DNA from: Brasenia schreberi
Lineage: Eukaryota; Streptophyta; Magnoliopsida; Nymphaeales; Cabombaceae
Direction: 5' to 3'
DNA: 64,000 bases
Assembly: GCA_036023115.1 (NCBI GenBank)
Contig: JAYKKT010000059.1
Location: forward strand, 6,379,001-6,443,000
The notes under the pieces were generated by a model, which worked only from the letters and a program-made list of their open reading frames with translations, was not told the DNA's origin and did no database searches. Positions 44,448 to 55,399 of the stretch are shown piece by piece (the stretch's first letter is position 1; the number at the start of each line of letters is the position of its first letter). The position numbers and the translations under genes are program-made.

Positions 44448-47151
44448 TTTTTAAATTATGGTAATGGAGGTGGTAGATACTATGATTCGGAAAAAGATTC
44501 ATATTCTATGTTTACAAGAGACAAAATGGGTTAGAGAAAAAGCAAAGGAAATAGAGGATACAGGTTTTAAATTATGATACTCTGGTAAAGAAAAGGCTCA
44601 AAACAGAGTTAGTATTATCATAAATAAAGATTTAAAGGATAGTGTAGTAGACATACAACGATATTGTGACCGAATCATGACGTTGAAATTAGTGTTAGGA
44701 GCAGAGGTTTTGAATATAGTTTGTGCTTACGCATCCAAAGTAAGACTAGAAGATAGTATAAAGACTGCTTTTTGGGAAGAGTTAGATAAGGTGATTCAAA
44801 AGATTCCACAAAGGGAGATATTTGTTTAGGAGAAGACTTAAATGTACCTGTCGGTAAAGAAGCATTAGGGTATTTCATGGAAACTTTGGTTTTGGGGATA
44901 TAAACGAGGAAGGTAGGGAAATTTTAAATTTTGCTATGGCATTTGATCTCTTTATAGTCAATACAATCTTCAAAAAACGAGATGAACATTTAATTACTTA
45001 TAAGAGTGGCTTATCACAAACACAAATTGATTACTTTATTTGTAGAAAAGAAGATAGAGCGTGTAAAGATTGCAAGGTAATTCCAGGTGAAAGCTTAACC
45101 ACCCAACATTGACTTTTAGTTATGTATTTACAAATAGAAAAATGGACAAAGAAGAAAAGAGTGCATCGAGGTATTTAGACTAAATGGTGAAACCTCAAAA
45201 GCGAGAAAGAAGATATATTTAAATAGAAAGTCCTTCAAGGAGATGTTTGGAATTATGTTGGTACACCGTGTGATATGTGGAACAATATGGCTATACATAT
45301 TAGGAAAGTGGCGAAAGATGTGTTAGGTGTATCTAAGGGAGGTGTACTGGCACAAAAAGAAGCTTGGTGGTGGAGTGAAGTAGTACAAAATAAAATCAAG
45401 CTAAAGAGGGCATATTACAAATTATATTATGCTAAGAAAACTAGTGAAACTTTAGAGACTTATAAGAAATCCAAAAAGGCTGTCAGTGAAGCAAAAGCTA
45501 AAATTTGGGAGGACTTATATAAAAAACTTAACTCAAAAGAGGGTGAAAGAGATATTTTTATGATAGTTAGGGCTAGAGATAAGAAAACTAAAGATCTTAA
45601 TTATGTTAGATGCATCAAGGATGAGGATAAAAAATTCTAGTGGCAAATGATGATATAAGCTTTTTAATGAAAATAAAGATGTTAGTATTAGCTTAGGAGA
45701 GTTAGTCAAATCAGAAAAGTATATAAACCATAATTTCTACCGACGTATTCAAAAGAATGAAGTCAAAGATGCTCTTAAACTTATGAATGGTGGTAAATTG
45801 GTAGGACCAGATAATATTCCTATAGAAGTTTGGAAAATACTAGGAGAAATAGGAATCACTTGGCTCACAAGACTATTTAATGAAATATGAAAAAACCAAA
45901 AGATGCCCGAGGAATGGAGAGTGAGTACACTTATACCCAAGGGAGACATTCAGAATTGTGCGAATTATCGAGGTATCAAGTTAATAAGTCATACTATTAA
46001 ATTGTGGGAAAGAATTATCGAACGTAGGTTAAAAGAAGTATGAAGTACAACAGAGAACCAATTGACCTTCACATGATATTTATTGATCTAGAAAAAGCTT
46101 ATGATAGGGTACCGAGGGAGATTCCGTGGATAACTTTGGAAAAAAGAGATATCCCATTGACATACATTAACCTTATAAGAGACATGTACGATGGTGCAAA
46201 AACATGTGTGAGGACTCGTAAAGGAATGACAAACTTCTTTGAAGTTAATATTGGGTTACATCAAGGATCAACTTTAAGTCCATACTTATTTATAATGGTG
46301 ATTGATGAGTTAACAAAACATATTCAAGATGAAGTACCTTGGTATATGTTATTTGTAAATGATATTGTGTTAGTGGAAGAGTCTAAGAAAAAAATTAATA
46401 GAAAATTGGAACTATGGAGAGAAACATTAGAAAGCAAAGGCCTCCGACTTAGTAGAACAAAGACAGAATATATGGAATGTAAGTTTGATCATTTGGTTAC
46501 TTCATAGGACATACAAATTAAAATTGGCACACATTGCATTCCCCCAAAGGAAAGTTTTAAATACCTAGGATCAATTTTTTAGAGTAATGAAAGAATTGGT
46601 GGAGATTTACGCATAGAATTAACGTTGGTTGGTTAAAACGGAGAGGAGCATCAGGTATTCCTTGTGATAAGAAGATACCATTAAAGTTAAAAGGTAAATA
46701 TTATAGAGTAGCAATTAGGCCTGTCATGTTTTATGGTTTTGAGTGTTGGGCAGTTAATCATCAACACGTACAAAAGATGTCTGTGACAGAAATGAAGATG
46801 TTGAGATGGATGAGTGGTCATACAAGAAAAGACTGTATACATAATGAGGTTGTTAGAAACAAATTAGGAGTGGCACCAATAGAGGATAAAATGAGAGAAT
46901 ATCGTTTAAGATGGTTTGGACATATAGAAATAAGATCAAAAGAACCTTTAAGAAGGTATGAAAAACTAAATTTGGAAAGTATTAAAAGAGGTAGAGGACG
47001 ACCACAAAAGTGTTGGAAAGAAACAATAAAGAATGATCTAGCTTATTGTGAGTTAACTGCTAACATGGCACACGATAGAGATGAGTGGAAACAAAGAATC
47101 CATGTAGCTAACTCCGTCTAGTATGGGAAAAGGCTTAGTTGTTGTTGTTGT
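44448..47151 (+). mobile_element. Young-looking RTE LINE with nearly all of its coding region
   Basis: Flanked by a perfect 17 bp duplication, it starts just inside the endonuclease (EVVDTMIRKKIHILCLQETK at about 44470) and runs through endonuclease, linker (45275-45640), RT and C-terminal region to the TTG tail at 47138-47151. It is 5'-truncated by only a few codons plus the leader. Disabling changes include stops in the endonuclease and a deletion in the linker near 45655. The FGFMPDRS block of RT is lost near 46060, where the copy reads TENQLTFT. The catalytic site is changed from FADD to FVND (LFVNDIVLVEE, about 46348-46380). A 131-codon C-terminal ORF (46726-47121) is intact. The clean duplication and few mutations argue for a fairly recent insertion. 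Confidence 0.93.
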
Positions 47152-47168
47152 TGTCAAAAATTGAAACG
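47152..47168 (+). repeat. Right target-site duplication of the RTE LINE
   Basis: It matches 44431-44447 in all 17 bases. Confidence 0.92.
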
Positions 47169-47264
47169 ACCGACATTTCTAAGTTTATATTAGTCTAAGA
47201 ATTGGAAAAGAGTTAAGACTTGTTATTGTCATAGGGGATGGGGAGAGAGAATGGATAGGGACAC

Positions 47265-47267
<3 letters not shown>

Positions 47268-47310
<43 letters not shown>
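47268..47310. repeat. (GA)n microsatellite
   Basis: About 20 GA units lie between the two RTE insertions. Confidence 0.95.
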
Positions 47311-47312
<2 letters not shown>

Positions 47313-47536
47313 ATAATGTGGAAGGAAAGAAGAGAGGGTAGGTTGAGAGAGAATAAAAGTGGAGAGAAAAAAAATCGTTGAGCCCATCGTGTATTTAGTT
47401 TTTGAAATAATTTTTAAAATTTTATTAAAAATGTATACATATAGTACTTATATTTTTATAATGATACAATGACTAATTATTAGATTTTTGCCTTAATTTA
47501 TTCATATTTATTTAAAACTATTTTTAAATTGCTATA

Positions 47537-47550
47537 TATATTTCATTGTG
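47537..47550 (+). repeat. Left target-site duplication of a short RTE insertion
   Basis: TATATTTCATTGTG is repeated perfectly at 48395-48408. Confidence 0.88.
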
Positions 47551-48394
47551 TATGTTAACAATACATATTTAAGATGAAGTACCTTGGTGTATGTTATTTG
47601 CAGATGACATTGTGTTTGTGGAGGAGTCTAAGGGAAAAGTTAACAGAAAATTGGAACTATGGAGAGAAACATTAGAAAGCAAAGGCTCTGACTTAGTAGA
47701 ACAAAGACAAAATATATGGAATGTAAGTTTGATCATTTGGTTGCTTCATAGGACATACAAATTAAAATTGGCACACATTGCATCCCCAAAAAAGAAGGTT
47801 TTAAATACCTAGGTCAATTTTTGAGAGTGATGGAAGAATTGACGGAGATGTTACACATAGAATTAATGTTGGTTGGTTAAAATGGAGAGGAACATCATGT
47901 GTTCTTTGTGATAAGAAGATACCATTCAAGTTAAAAGGTAAATATTATAGAGCATCAATTAGGCCTGCCATATTTTATGGTTTTGAGTGTTGAGCAGTTA
48001 ATCATCAACATGTACAAAAGATGTCTGTGACAGAAATGAAGATATTGAGATGGATGAGTGGTCATATAAGAAAAGGCCATATACATAATGTGGTTATTAG
48101 AAACAAATTAGGAGTGACACTAATAGAGGATAAAATGAGAGAATATCATTTAAGATGGTGTGGACATATAGAAAGAAAATAAGAAGAAGAACCTCTAAGA
48201 CGGTATGAAAAACTAAATTTGAAAAGTATGAAAAGAGGTAGAGGACTACCACAAAAGTGTTGGAAAGAAACAATAAAGAATGATATAAGCTTATTGTGAG
48301 TTAAATGCTAACATGGTACACGATAGGGATATGTGGAAACAAAGAATCCTTGTAGCCGACCTGGTCTAGTATGGGAAAAGGCTTAGTTGTTGTT
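47551..48394 (+). mobile_element. 5'-truncated RTE LINE with perfect target-site duplication
   Basis: The element begins within RT (TTAACAATACATATTTAAG matches the other copies just before the catalytic site), carries [12 protein letters not shown], then has frameshifts and stops through the C-terminal region, and ends GGCTTAGTTGTTG. Flanking 14 bp repeats at 47537-47550 and 48395-48408 fix its borders. Confidence 0.9.
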
Positions 48395-48408
48395 TATATT
48401 TCATTGTG
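48395..48408 (+). repeat. Right target-site duplication of the short RTE insertion
   Basis: TATATTTCATTGTG follows the tail directly. Confidence 0.88.
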
Positions 48409-48494
48409 CTTGGGATTCGATTTTCAAAATTACTGTGTCCTGCGCCCACCTGTGTGACACTGAAAAAAATTGTTAAGACATTTTTAAATGACTT

Positions 48495-48620
48495 TTTTCT
48501 GATGGAAATGCCGAAGCCTAACTGACACACACACGCATGCCTCCCCAACAATCGAACTCGCCACCTGCTAGTGGGCGTAAGAGAACCCTACCGCTGAGCA
48601 GCTCACCTCTCTAGGCGCTG
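48495..48620 (-). mobile_element. tRNA-derived SINE copy, minus strand
   Basis: On the minus strand it reads GAGCTGCTCAGCGGTAGGGT (A box), GGCGAGTTCGATTGTTGGGG (B box) and ends GTCAGTTAGGCTTCGGCA. Both promoter boxes are preserved better than in most copies. Confidence 0.78.
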
Positions 48621-50875
48621 AATGACAATTCAACTTGTGTATCTTTTCTAATCATATGATATACTGCGATACACTCCTATTTGGAATCTTTCTGGTACAT
48701 AATGATGTGATCTGTATGGGACTTAACATGTGGCGCGGTACTCGAGTCATGCCTGAAAATGATATTTCTATGTACAGCTAGGAAGCAAAACTAGCATGAA
48801 AATTACAACAGAGTGGGATTGCATACTTGCACATATTATCTACTTGTTTCTTGCAAGAAAATAAGATGTGAACAACTGGTTGCCAGCTTCTTTTTTCGAG
48901 AAAGATTCGCCAGATGAAACTCCTTTATAAACCTATAAACCATTTGATACAAATTTAGTACACTGAGTTACATGCCTCCTTTCTTATGGTTACTTCTTGT
49001 TTACTTGTGAATGGGTACATATATGAAATGTTCGTCGGATCTGTTCAATTCAAGAAATGGTCTGCTTCATCTCTTACAAACTGCCTTTGTTCTTTATTTT
49101 TGAACTGATCTGGATCGTATAGGACAGTGATAAATAATTGAGAAGTGAGTTGTGGAAGTAAAGTTGGGCAGGCAAAACTAGAAGTCCGTGGTCAATTTCT
49201 TCACTAAAGTGGCGCGCATACTTCATTTGATTGGTGACATAGGATTTCACTTCTCTAATGCATTAGTGTTTGCTAAATACAGAGGTAAGTTGTCACTCGA
49301 TGTGTGTTGTTGGTTCGGAACTTTCTTGCTGTGCATCAAATGTTCTTCTCCATGCTTCCTTGGATATCATCCTTTTGCACGATCATGGTTATCATTTATG
49401 TAAAAGGGTTGAAAACTATGTTCTTAGTTCATGTCACTTGCATCTGTTGCCAACTTCTAGACACACTTAGAGGCAAACTCCTTCTGAACTTACATGTCCA
49501 ACCAAATTTTCAATGCTTTATCTTCTGCATTTTGTGCATACCTTTTATCTTCCTTGTATACTTTTGTTTATTAACTCACGAGGAGAGCTAAAGATTACAG
49601 GAAATATGTTTCTCCAGTCACTTGAAAACTGAAATCTATTAGTCTACAACTCTGAAGATCATCACCTAGAACTAAGAGACCCACAACCTTGAAGTAGTCT
49701 CTTGTAAAGCTCATTCCTGATTATTCCAAACCAAAACCAAGTCGTCACATAGATACTAGATTGCCTTGACGTTGAGCCTTAGCACGATCATGTTTTATCA
49801 TCTCCTTCCAATACTCTAGAGGTTGTTCTTATCCCTAATTGTTCTTCGTCCAACTTCTTACCTTCTTACTAGTTCTTTGTACTCTTTAAATGTAATTTAA
49901 ATGTGTTTCTCTTATTCGATCTTCTATTAGTGTTGCAACAATGGTTTTTATTATTTCCCCTGCTTCATTGCATTATTTATTTTGTCCAAGACATTATAAG
50001 CATTGAAAGGGCTCTTTACATGCCTGATCTTGGATTTTCTTTGTGGGCTGTTCATACTTCTATTGACAGTGGAGACCCCCTTTCACTGGTATGACGGATT
50101 GCGAATTCCACTGAATACGTAGTATTTTCCCTTTGTGAGCTGTTCATACTTCAAGAAGACAAAATCATGTCTAATTGTTTCTTTACGTTACTTTTGAAGC
50201 CCTTCTAAGGGGTTAAAATCTGATTTTTCATTCTCCCATTTTATCTTTTATTGGTTCAACTGACTTTTTCTCAAATAACTTTGTTATAGATCGTCTCCCT
50301 CTCAATAGGCATTCACCATCTAATTTTTTAATCACCGTAAGTATTTTCATTTTGTTTTCCATTGTTCAACCGACTTTAATAACTTTCTCATAGATCCCGT
50401 ATTTACTATTTAAAACCAAAATATTATTTAGCATCGACATACCGAACTGGAGTTAGAAGATGGACCAATTATTTATTCTTGGGCACCTCCTCCACCAAGT
50501 TGCATACCGGATGAATCATACATGCAACACCGGCTGCACGCAAACTCCGTATCACTACCTTTTCAGAAGGGATGCTTACTGAAAAGAGAAAAAATCAGAA
50601 GCGAAGATATCCGATACTCATCGATCCATTCCTTTTCTTTTGGCAAGGTGGGTGAAGCAAACCCCTATCAGATGGTCTCCTCTAATGACCTTTTACTCGA
50701 AGGTTTATTCAAGTCGACCACCTAACCAGGAGACCTCAAGTCTTTGTGCATGCGTGTATAGAAACGAACACTTTGGACACGGGAAGCTTCATCATTGCAA
50801 AGCTGTGGTTCCTCAAAAAGATAAGAGAAGAAATGATCATCAAAATCTCCTCTCCAACCTTTCTGTAACCTTCTT
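48621..50875. other. Intergenic, no gene recognised
   Basis: ORFs at 49188-49591 and 49903-50094 are rich in Phe, Leu and Cys from T-rich DNA and have no domain motif. Confidence 0.4.
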
Positions 50876-50879
50876 ATTC

Positions 50880-51165
50880 GTTTCTGTTTGTAAGTTGGGA
50901 TCATGCTTCAAACCATACCTATCACCCGTAGCTTTCGATACAACCCAGTCAGGCGCATACCTTCCATGACTTTCATTACTGTTAGTGCAGCTCTCAAGCA
51001 CAACATTGACCAAGTGGTTGCAAAACTTGTCTCCATGGTGGCTAAGGCCACCTTAGCAATGGATGGTCTCCTTCAATGCAGGGCGGGATGTTGGCTCCGT
51101 GGGAAGCGGTGCCTGCACCAAGGACGCTCGGATGCAATTGAGCTTTCATTGTGCTAAGGGTGGTT
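50880..51165 (+). pseudogene. Relict DUF26 (Gnk2-like) gene, first member of the cluster
   Basis: Pieces of the first domain are readable across frames. They include a leader-like part (SVCKLGSC), then ALKHNIDQVVAKLVSMVAKA, then DGLLQCRAG and a tail with LHQGRSDAIELSLRCA-like reading. They match, in order, KINTEKVVAQLVAKVAAAG and YGLLQCRADV of the intact neighbour. The C-x8-C-x2-C motif is broken and the second domain is absent. Confidence 0.7.
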
Positions 51166-51760
51166 GGTTCAATCATTTGTGTTTCATGTATATCCTTTAT
51201 ATATCAACCATTTTATTATATGATGTAAAAAGAACATTTTATCCCAGATTTGCTCAGTTAGGATAGTTATTTCTTGTAAGCTTGTTTATTTTTATGATTA
51301 GTTGAGCGTGTAAGAGTTCTTGTGAAGCAAATTAACAGACGCAACAGAAGATTGCTTATAGAAGTCGAATATAAGCATAAATTGGTTCCTATGAGGGTAC
51401 ACTCCTAAATTTCTTCTTTTTTTCTCTTATCCTGACCCATTCGTGAAAACTACTGCTAAACACTTTTCCTTTCTCCTTGTCGTGTTATACGAATTAATGT
51501 ATAAGCAATATATGTCGTTATTATGATATGGCCTTTGGGTCAGGTGCACCAGACACCTCGTTATAATGGAGAAAATTCAAAACCGTCGAATGCATTCAAA
51601 ACCCGTTGCTTCTCTCACAAAGACTGCTCTGTTTTTTTTCTGATGCACCAAGCACCTGGTTATGATGAAGTCAAAACCCGTTGCCCTTCTCACAATGACT
51701 CATCTCTGCTCTTCTCCGCTTGTTCTTGCCAATAATGGGTCCTTCACACGTTGTCGGGCC

Positions 51761-51768
51761 TATATATA
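51761..51768 (+). promoter_or_regulatory. TATA box of the DUF26 gene
   Basis: CCTATATATATGC lies 67-74 bp before the ATG at 51835. It falls inside the upstream extension of the frame, which is why the later Met is taken as the start. Confidence 0.6.
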
Positions 51769-51834
51769 TGCATCTGTGATCACCTCCTAGCAACAGATTA
51801 TGAGAGTTTCAATTGCTTAATAGAGGACATAGAA

Positions 51835-52605
51835 ATGATCAAAGTCAGTGTCCTTCCTCTCCTTCTTCTCTGTTTCGGGCAATGGGGATCATGCGTTGTT
51901 GATCCATACCCAGCACCTCAAGCAGTATACTGCAATCCCATTAATCCCATTCCTCCCCTCGCCGCAACCGTCGATGCCATTACTAATATAACCATGAAGA
52001 TCAACACCGAGAAAGTGGTTGCGCAGCTCGTAGCCAAGGTGGCCGCAGCCGGCTTCGCAACAGCTAGCTATGGGAGTGGCGCGTCTGCCATATATGGTCT
52101 TCTCCAGTGTAGAGCAGACGTGCCCTCATCAGTCTGCTCCGAATGCATCAAGTTGGCGCAGACGGAACTCAACAGTCGTTGTGCTAAGGATGGAAAGGCA
52201 AGACTGTGGTTCTCGAATTGCTACCTGCGTTTAGGCACCTTCGATTTCGTCGGCAAGTTGGACAGGATGGACTACTACGTCACGGACAACAGCGGGGGAG
52301 ATGTGTTGAAACCTAAGGTGTTCCAAGAAAAGGTGGCAGAGTTGATGAAGGAAGTAACAGCCATGGCAATTGTGCCAGGCCAGCGGTCGCTCGGCACCGG
52401 CAAGGTTAAGGTGTCACATAAGATGTCGATCTATGGGTTGGCTCAGTGTACGAGGGACTTGGCTCCCTCAGTGTGCTCAGGCTGCTTGGCCACGGCTGTG
52501 TCCAAGTTTGGGGAGTGCTGCGTCGGGAAGGAAAACGGTTTGGTCCTGTTTGGCAGCTGCAGCGTGGGGTACCAACTTTTCCCTTTCTTCTACGTGCCAA
52601 ACTAG
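51835..52605 (+). CDS. Cysteine-rich repeat secretory protein with two DUF26 (Gnk2-like) domains
   Basis: This is a single-exon gene for a 256 aa secreted protein. Residues 1-21 (MIKVSVLPLLLLCFGQWGSC) form a signal peptide. Domain 1 carries C92-x8-C101-x2-C104 in LLQCRADVPSSVCSECIK. Domain 2 carries C205-x8-C214-x2-C217 in LAQCTRDLAPSVCSGCLA. The family includes ginkbilobin-2, a mannose-binding antifungal protein, and the plasmodesmal PDLPs. This one has no membrane segment after domain 2 and ends FFYVPN, so it is a soluble apoplastic form. The frame extends upstream to 51751, but a TATA box sits in that stretch and the signal peptide starts at 51835. Relict relatives flank it on both sides (50880 and 54190). 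Its target and any antimicrobial action are unknown. Confidence 0.93.
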   Translation: MIKVSVLPLLLLCFGQWGSCVVDPYPAPQAVYCNPINPIPPLAATVDAITNITMKINTEKVVAQLVAKVAAAGFATASYGSGASAIYGLLQCRADVPSSVCSECIKLAQTELNSRCAKDGKARLWFSNCYLRLGTFDFVGKLDRMDYYVTDNSGGDVLKPKVFQEKVAELMKEVTAMAIVPGQRSLGTGKVKVSHKMSIYGLAQCTRDLAPSVCSGCLATAVSKFGECCVGKENGLVLFGSCSVGYQLFPFFYVPN

Positions 52606-54189
52606 AAATGAAGCTCTCTCTCTCTACGCGTGTGTCTGTCTGTCTGTCCGTGCGTGTGTATGTTTGTGTTTGTATTCGTGTATGTGAGTGGACAGAGTTC
52701 TTGGACAACAGGGCTCACAAGTAAAAACGTTGATGCCTTCCAAAGATATGATCCTGCTCCGTCTCACCTGAAAAAACTGTGGATGGTGGCACGGTGTATG
52801 ATGGAGTCAAGGATCACTTGCTCAGCATATTCTTATGTTCACAACCCCTTGTAACACTGTCATAGTGGCGCAAATAAAATATTTTTATTGAGGAGAACTT
52901 GGTTGTTATATGTGAAGAGATTATAGCTTTTTTGTCTTTCAAATTCTAAATTTGAACGCCTATAATTTAGTAGAAACGTACAGAAAGATCCACCCCTCTC
53001 TCTACGTTTCTTTTTGTGTTTGGTCTTTCTTTTCAAAGCTTACCCTCCATTTTCATTTGGAAAGCTACCTAGCTCACATGGCCCCTTCTTTTCACGGTAG
53101 TCTCTAAGTTGCTGGTGATAGGCTAATCTCTATTTTCATTTGGAAAGCTTACCCACTAATTTGCTTGTATGTGGAGGCATTGACAAGCAAATTAGTCTGC
53201 AGACAGCTACATATTTTCTGGAGAAGCGGTCATCAAAGCAACAATAACAGGCACCTGCCTTCTTCCCCACCTACATTTTCCAATACAAGGCTGTGGTAAT
53301 TTTAAAATCTAGCCTTCTGTTTGCAAAACTAGCATTGGGACTTGTTATGGACACCTTTTCTTGGACCTAGATTAATCATGGGGCTCCATAACATCTGACA
53401 GAAGCAACACGAAAGGAAGAAAAAAACAGTATAAGCTAGAGGAAAACAAACAATAAAAAGATTGGATGAAGAGAAATCAGCCTTAAATTTCATCTTAATC
53501 TTAACTAAAGTCTTTTTCATGCTAACTATGTGGCGACAGATCTAGTATGCCAACAAAGCTGCTTTAATGGCGGTATCAGTGGCATATCCACAAAAATGAC
53601 AAAACCTTCTAGATGGAGCGAGTAGCCCCCTGTTGTGCTCACGTACTCGGGGCTAAAAAATATTTTACTGCGGGGCAAATACGAAGAGTAGTGCAGAAAT
53701 TCAACTCTGATCTATAAATTTTCTCAACTTTCCTTTTTTTCTTTATAATCTTTAACTGTTGGATGTTGCTCCATGTAGATCGGCCGCTGGTGCGGAAAAC
53801 AAAAGGATATAAGGCTGTTTTTTCACTTCAATCTTTTGAAGTTTGACCAGTGAAACATGGCGGCTAGATTCTCGCAGTGGCTTTATTCCGATTCAAGTAA
53901 GACGTCAATAGTACAACCCACAAAACTGGGTCATATGTTTCATCTTATCTGAGTGTTTGGTCATCCTTCAACCGCGTGCAGATTAATTCGCACGTGGCTA
54001 GGGCAACTTAATCGTCAAAGGCGCCGGATGAATTCAAAATCCGTCGTCTCTCTCAACGGCGAAACTAATTTCTGTGATTTCTTTTGCCGTCGCTTACGCT
54101 ATTACCTTATGATTCAATCTTTTTCTGGCGTTCGTGAATCTCTTAGTTGTAACATTCCACTTTCTCACTGCAAGTGACAGAAAAAGAGA
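52606..54189. other. Spacer between DUF26 members, no gene seen
   Basis: A TCTG/TGTG-rich microsatellite-like tract lies at 52625-52690. The phrase TTTTCATTTGGAAAGCT occurs at 53050 and 53132. Nothing coding was recognised. Confidence 0.4.
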
Positions 54190-54886
54190 ATGATTCCCGT
54201 CGTTTTCCTTTCTTCTTGTTCTCCTTTCTTTTGGGCAATGGGAATCATGTTTCGTTCCGTATCCGTCGCCACTGGCAACCGACTGTATCCCCATCAATCC
54301 ACCTCCTCCCCTCGCCGCTACGGACGCCATTCATCCTGTAACAATCAAGACCAACATCGACAAATTGGTTGCGCTGTGACCAAGGTGGTGCCGACGGGCT
54401 TCGCAACAGCCACCTACGGTAGTGGTGCGTCCGTCATCTACGTTCTCCTGCAATGCAGGGCCGACGTTAGCGCCAAGGACAATTAGAGCTCAGTATTCGT
54501 TGTGGGGATGGGAAGGGGAGGGTCTGGTTCGAGTACTGCTATCTGCGCTACGACACCGAGAATTTTGTCGGCAAATTGGACAGGATGGACTACTACAGTA
54601 GTTACCACAATGGCGGGAGGGCGTCGAACCTGAAAGTATTCAAAGAGAAGGTGGGGAGGTTGATGCAGGAAGTGACGGCCATGGCGGTGTTGCCGGGCAA
54701 TGGAGCGCTCGGCAAGGCAGAGATTAAAGTTTCACCTAACATGACGCTGTACGGGACGGCGGAGTGCACCAGGGACTTGGCTCCCTCGGTGTGCTCCGGC
54801 TGCTTGGCCACGGCTGTATCCAAGTTCCGGGAGTGCTACGTCGGCAGGAACGAGGTCGGGTACTGTTTGGCAGCCGCAGCGTGATC
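54190..54886 (+). pseudogene. Frameshifted DUF26 (Gnk2-like) gene, third member of the cluster
   Basis: The second domain is well kept in one frame (54576-54884: LDRMDYYSSYHNGGRA, then AECTRDLAPSVCSGCLATAV with C-x8-C-x2-C intact). The first domain is broken. The leader and the CIPINPPPPLAATDAI part lie in different frames, and GFATATYGSGASVIYVLLQC follows in another. The cysteine motif ends at CRADVSAKDN and a stop (54486), with the second and third cysteines deleted. The end of the gene is also altered (GYCLAAAA, stop). Confidence 0.85.
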
Positions 54887-54889
54887 TGC

Positions 54890-55399
54890 CTGATCTCTCT
54901 CTCTCTTTGAGCAGAGTTGATGATGACCATGGAACTCTCAAATAAAAACTTGATTTGACTTGTTAAGAGGAAAGTAGAAGTTAGAAGATCATTACCAGAA
55001 TTCATGTAGACTACCCTGTTGGTGTAAAGTGCATGTTGCATATGCACTGAGTCATGAATTTAATGGCCTAGTGGTACAATTTGAAATATTTGAACTTGAG
55101 CCCTAAATTTGGACCAATTTAAGCATAGTGAATCCCTGATATGATCAGCAAGAGATTGATTTGAGTTAAAAAAAGAAAAAGCAGTACTAAATGAGAGGAA
55201 TAGCTATAGTAATCCACAGAATCTTTATAATGTTCACCAACTTTTGGATGGCTTCACATTTTCTTATGCATAAATGGTAATATTTTGAGGAATAATTGTT
55301 GGTAAAAATGATAGGATTACATACATAGTAGAAAATGTCATCTTATTCACCTAACAAATTATTATCACATTGAGACTCAATTAGATTGGGTTGTCACTG
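54890..55399. other. Intergenic, no gene seen
   Basis: This AT-rich stretch probably contains the decayed 3' non-coding end of the copia relic that follows on the minus strand. No LTR pair was recognised. Confidence 0.35.

Noticed and set aside
51751..51834. Upstream extension of the DUF26 frame as the true N terminus
   Set aside because: The stretch contains the TATA box and would place a polar segment before the evident signal peptide, so the start at 51835 is preferred.
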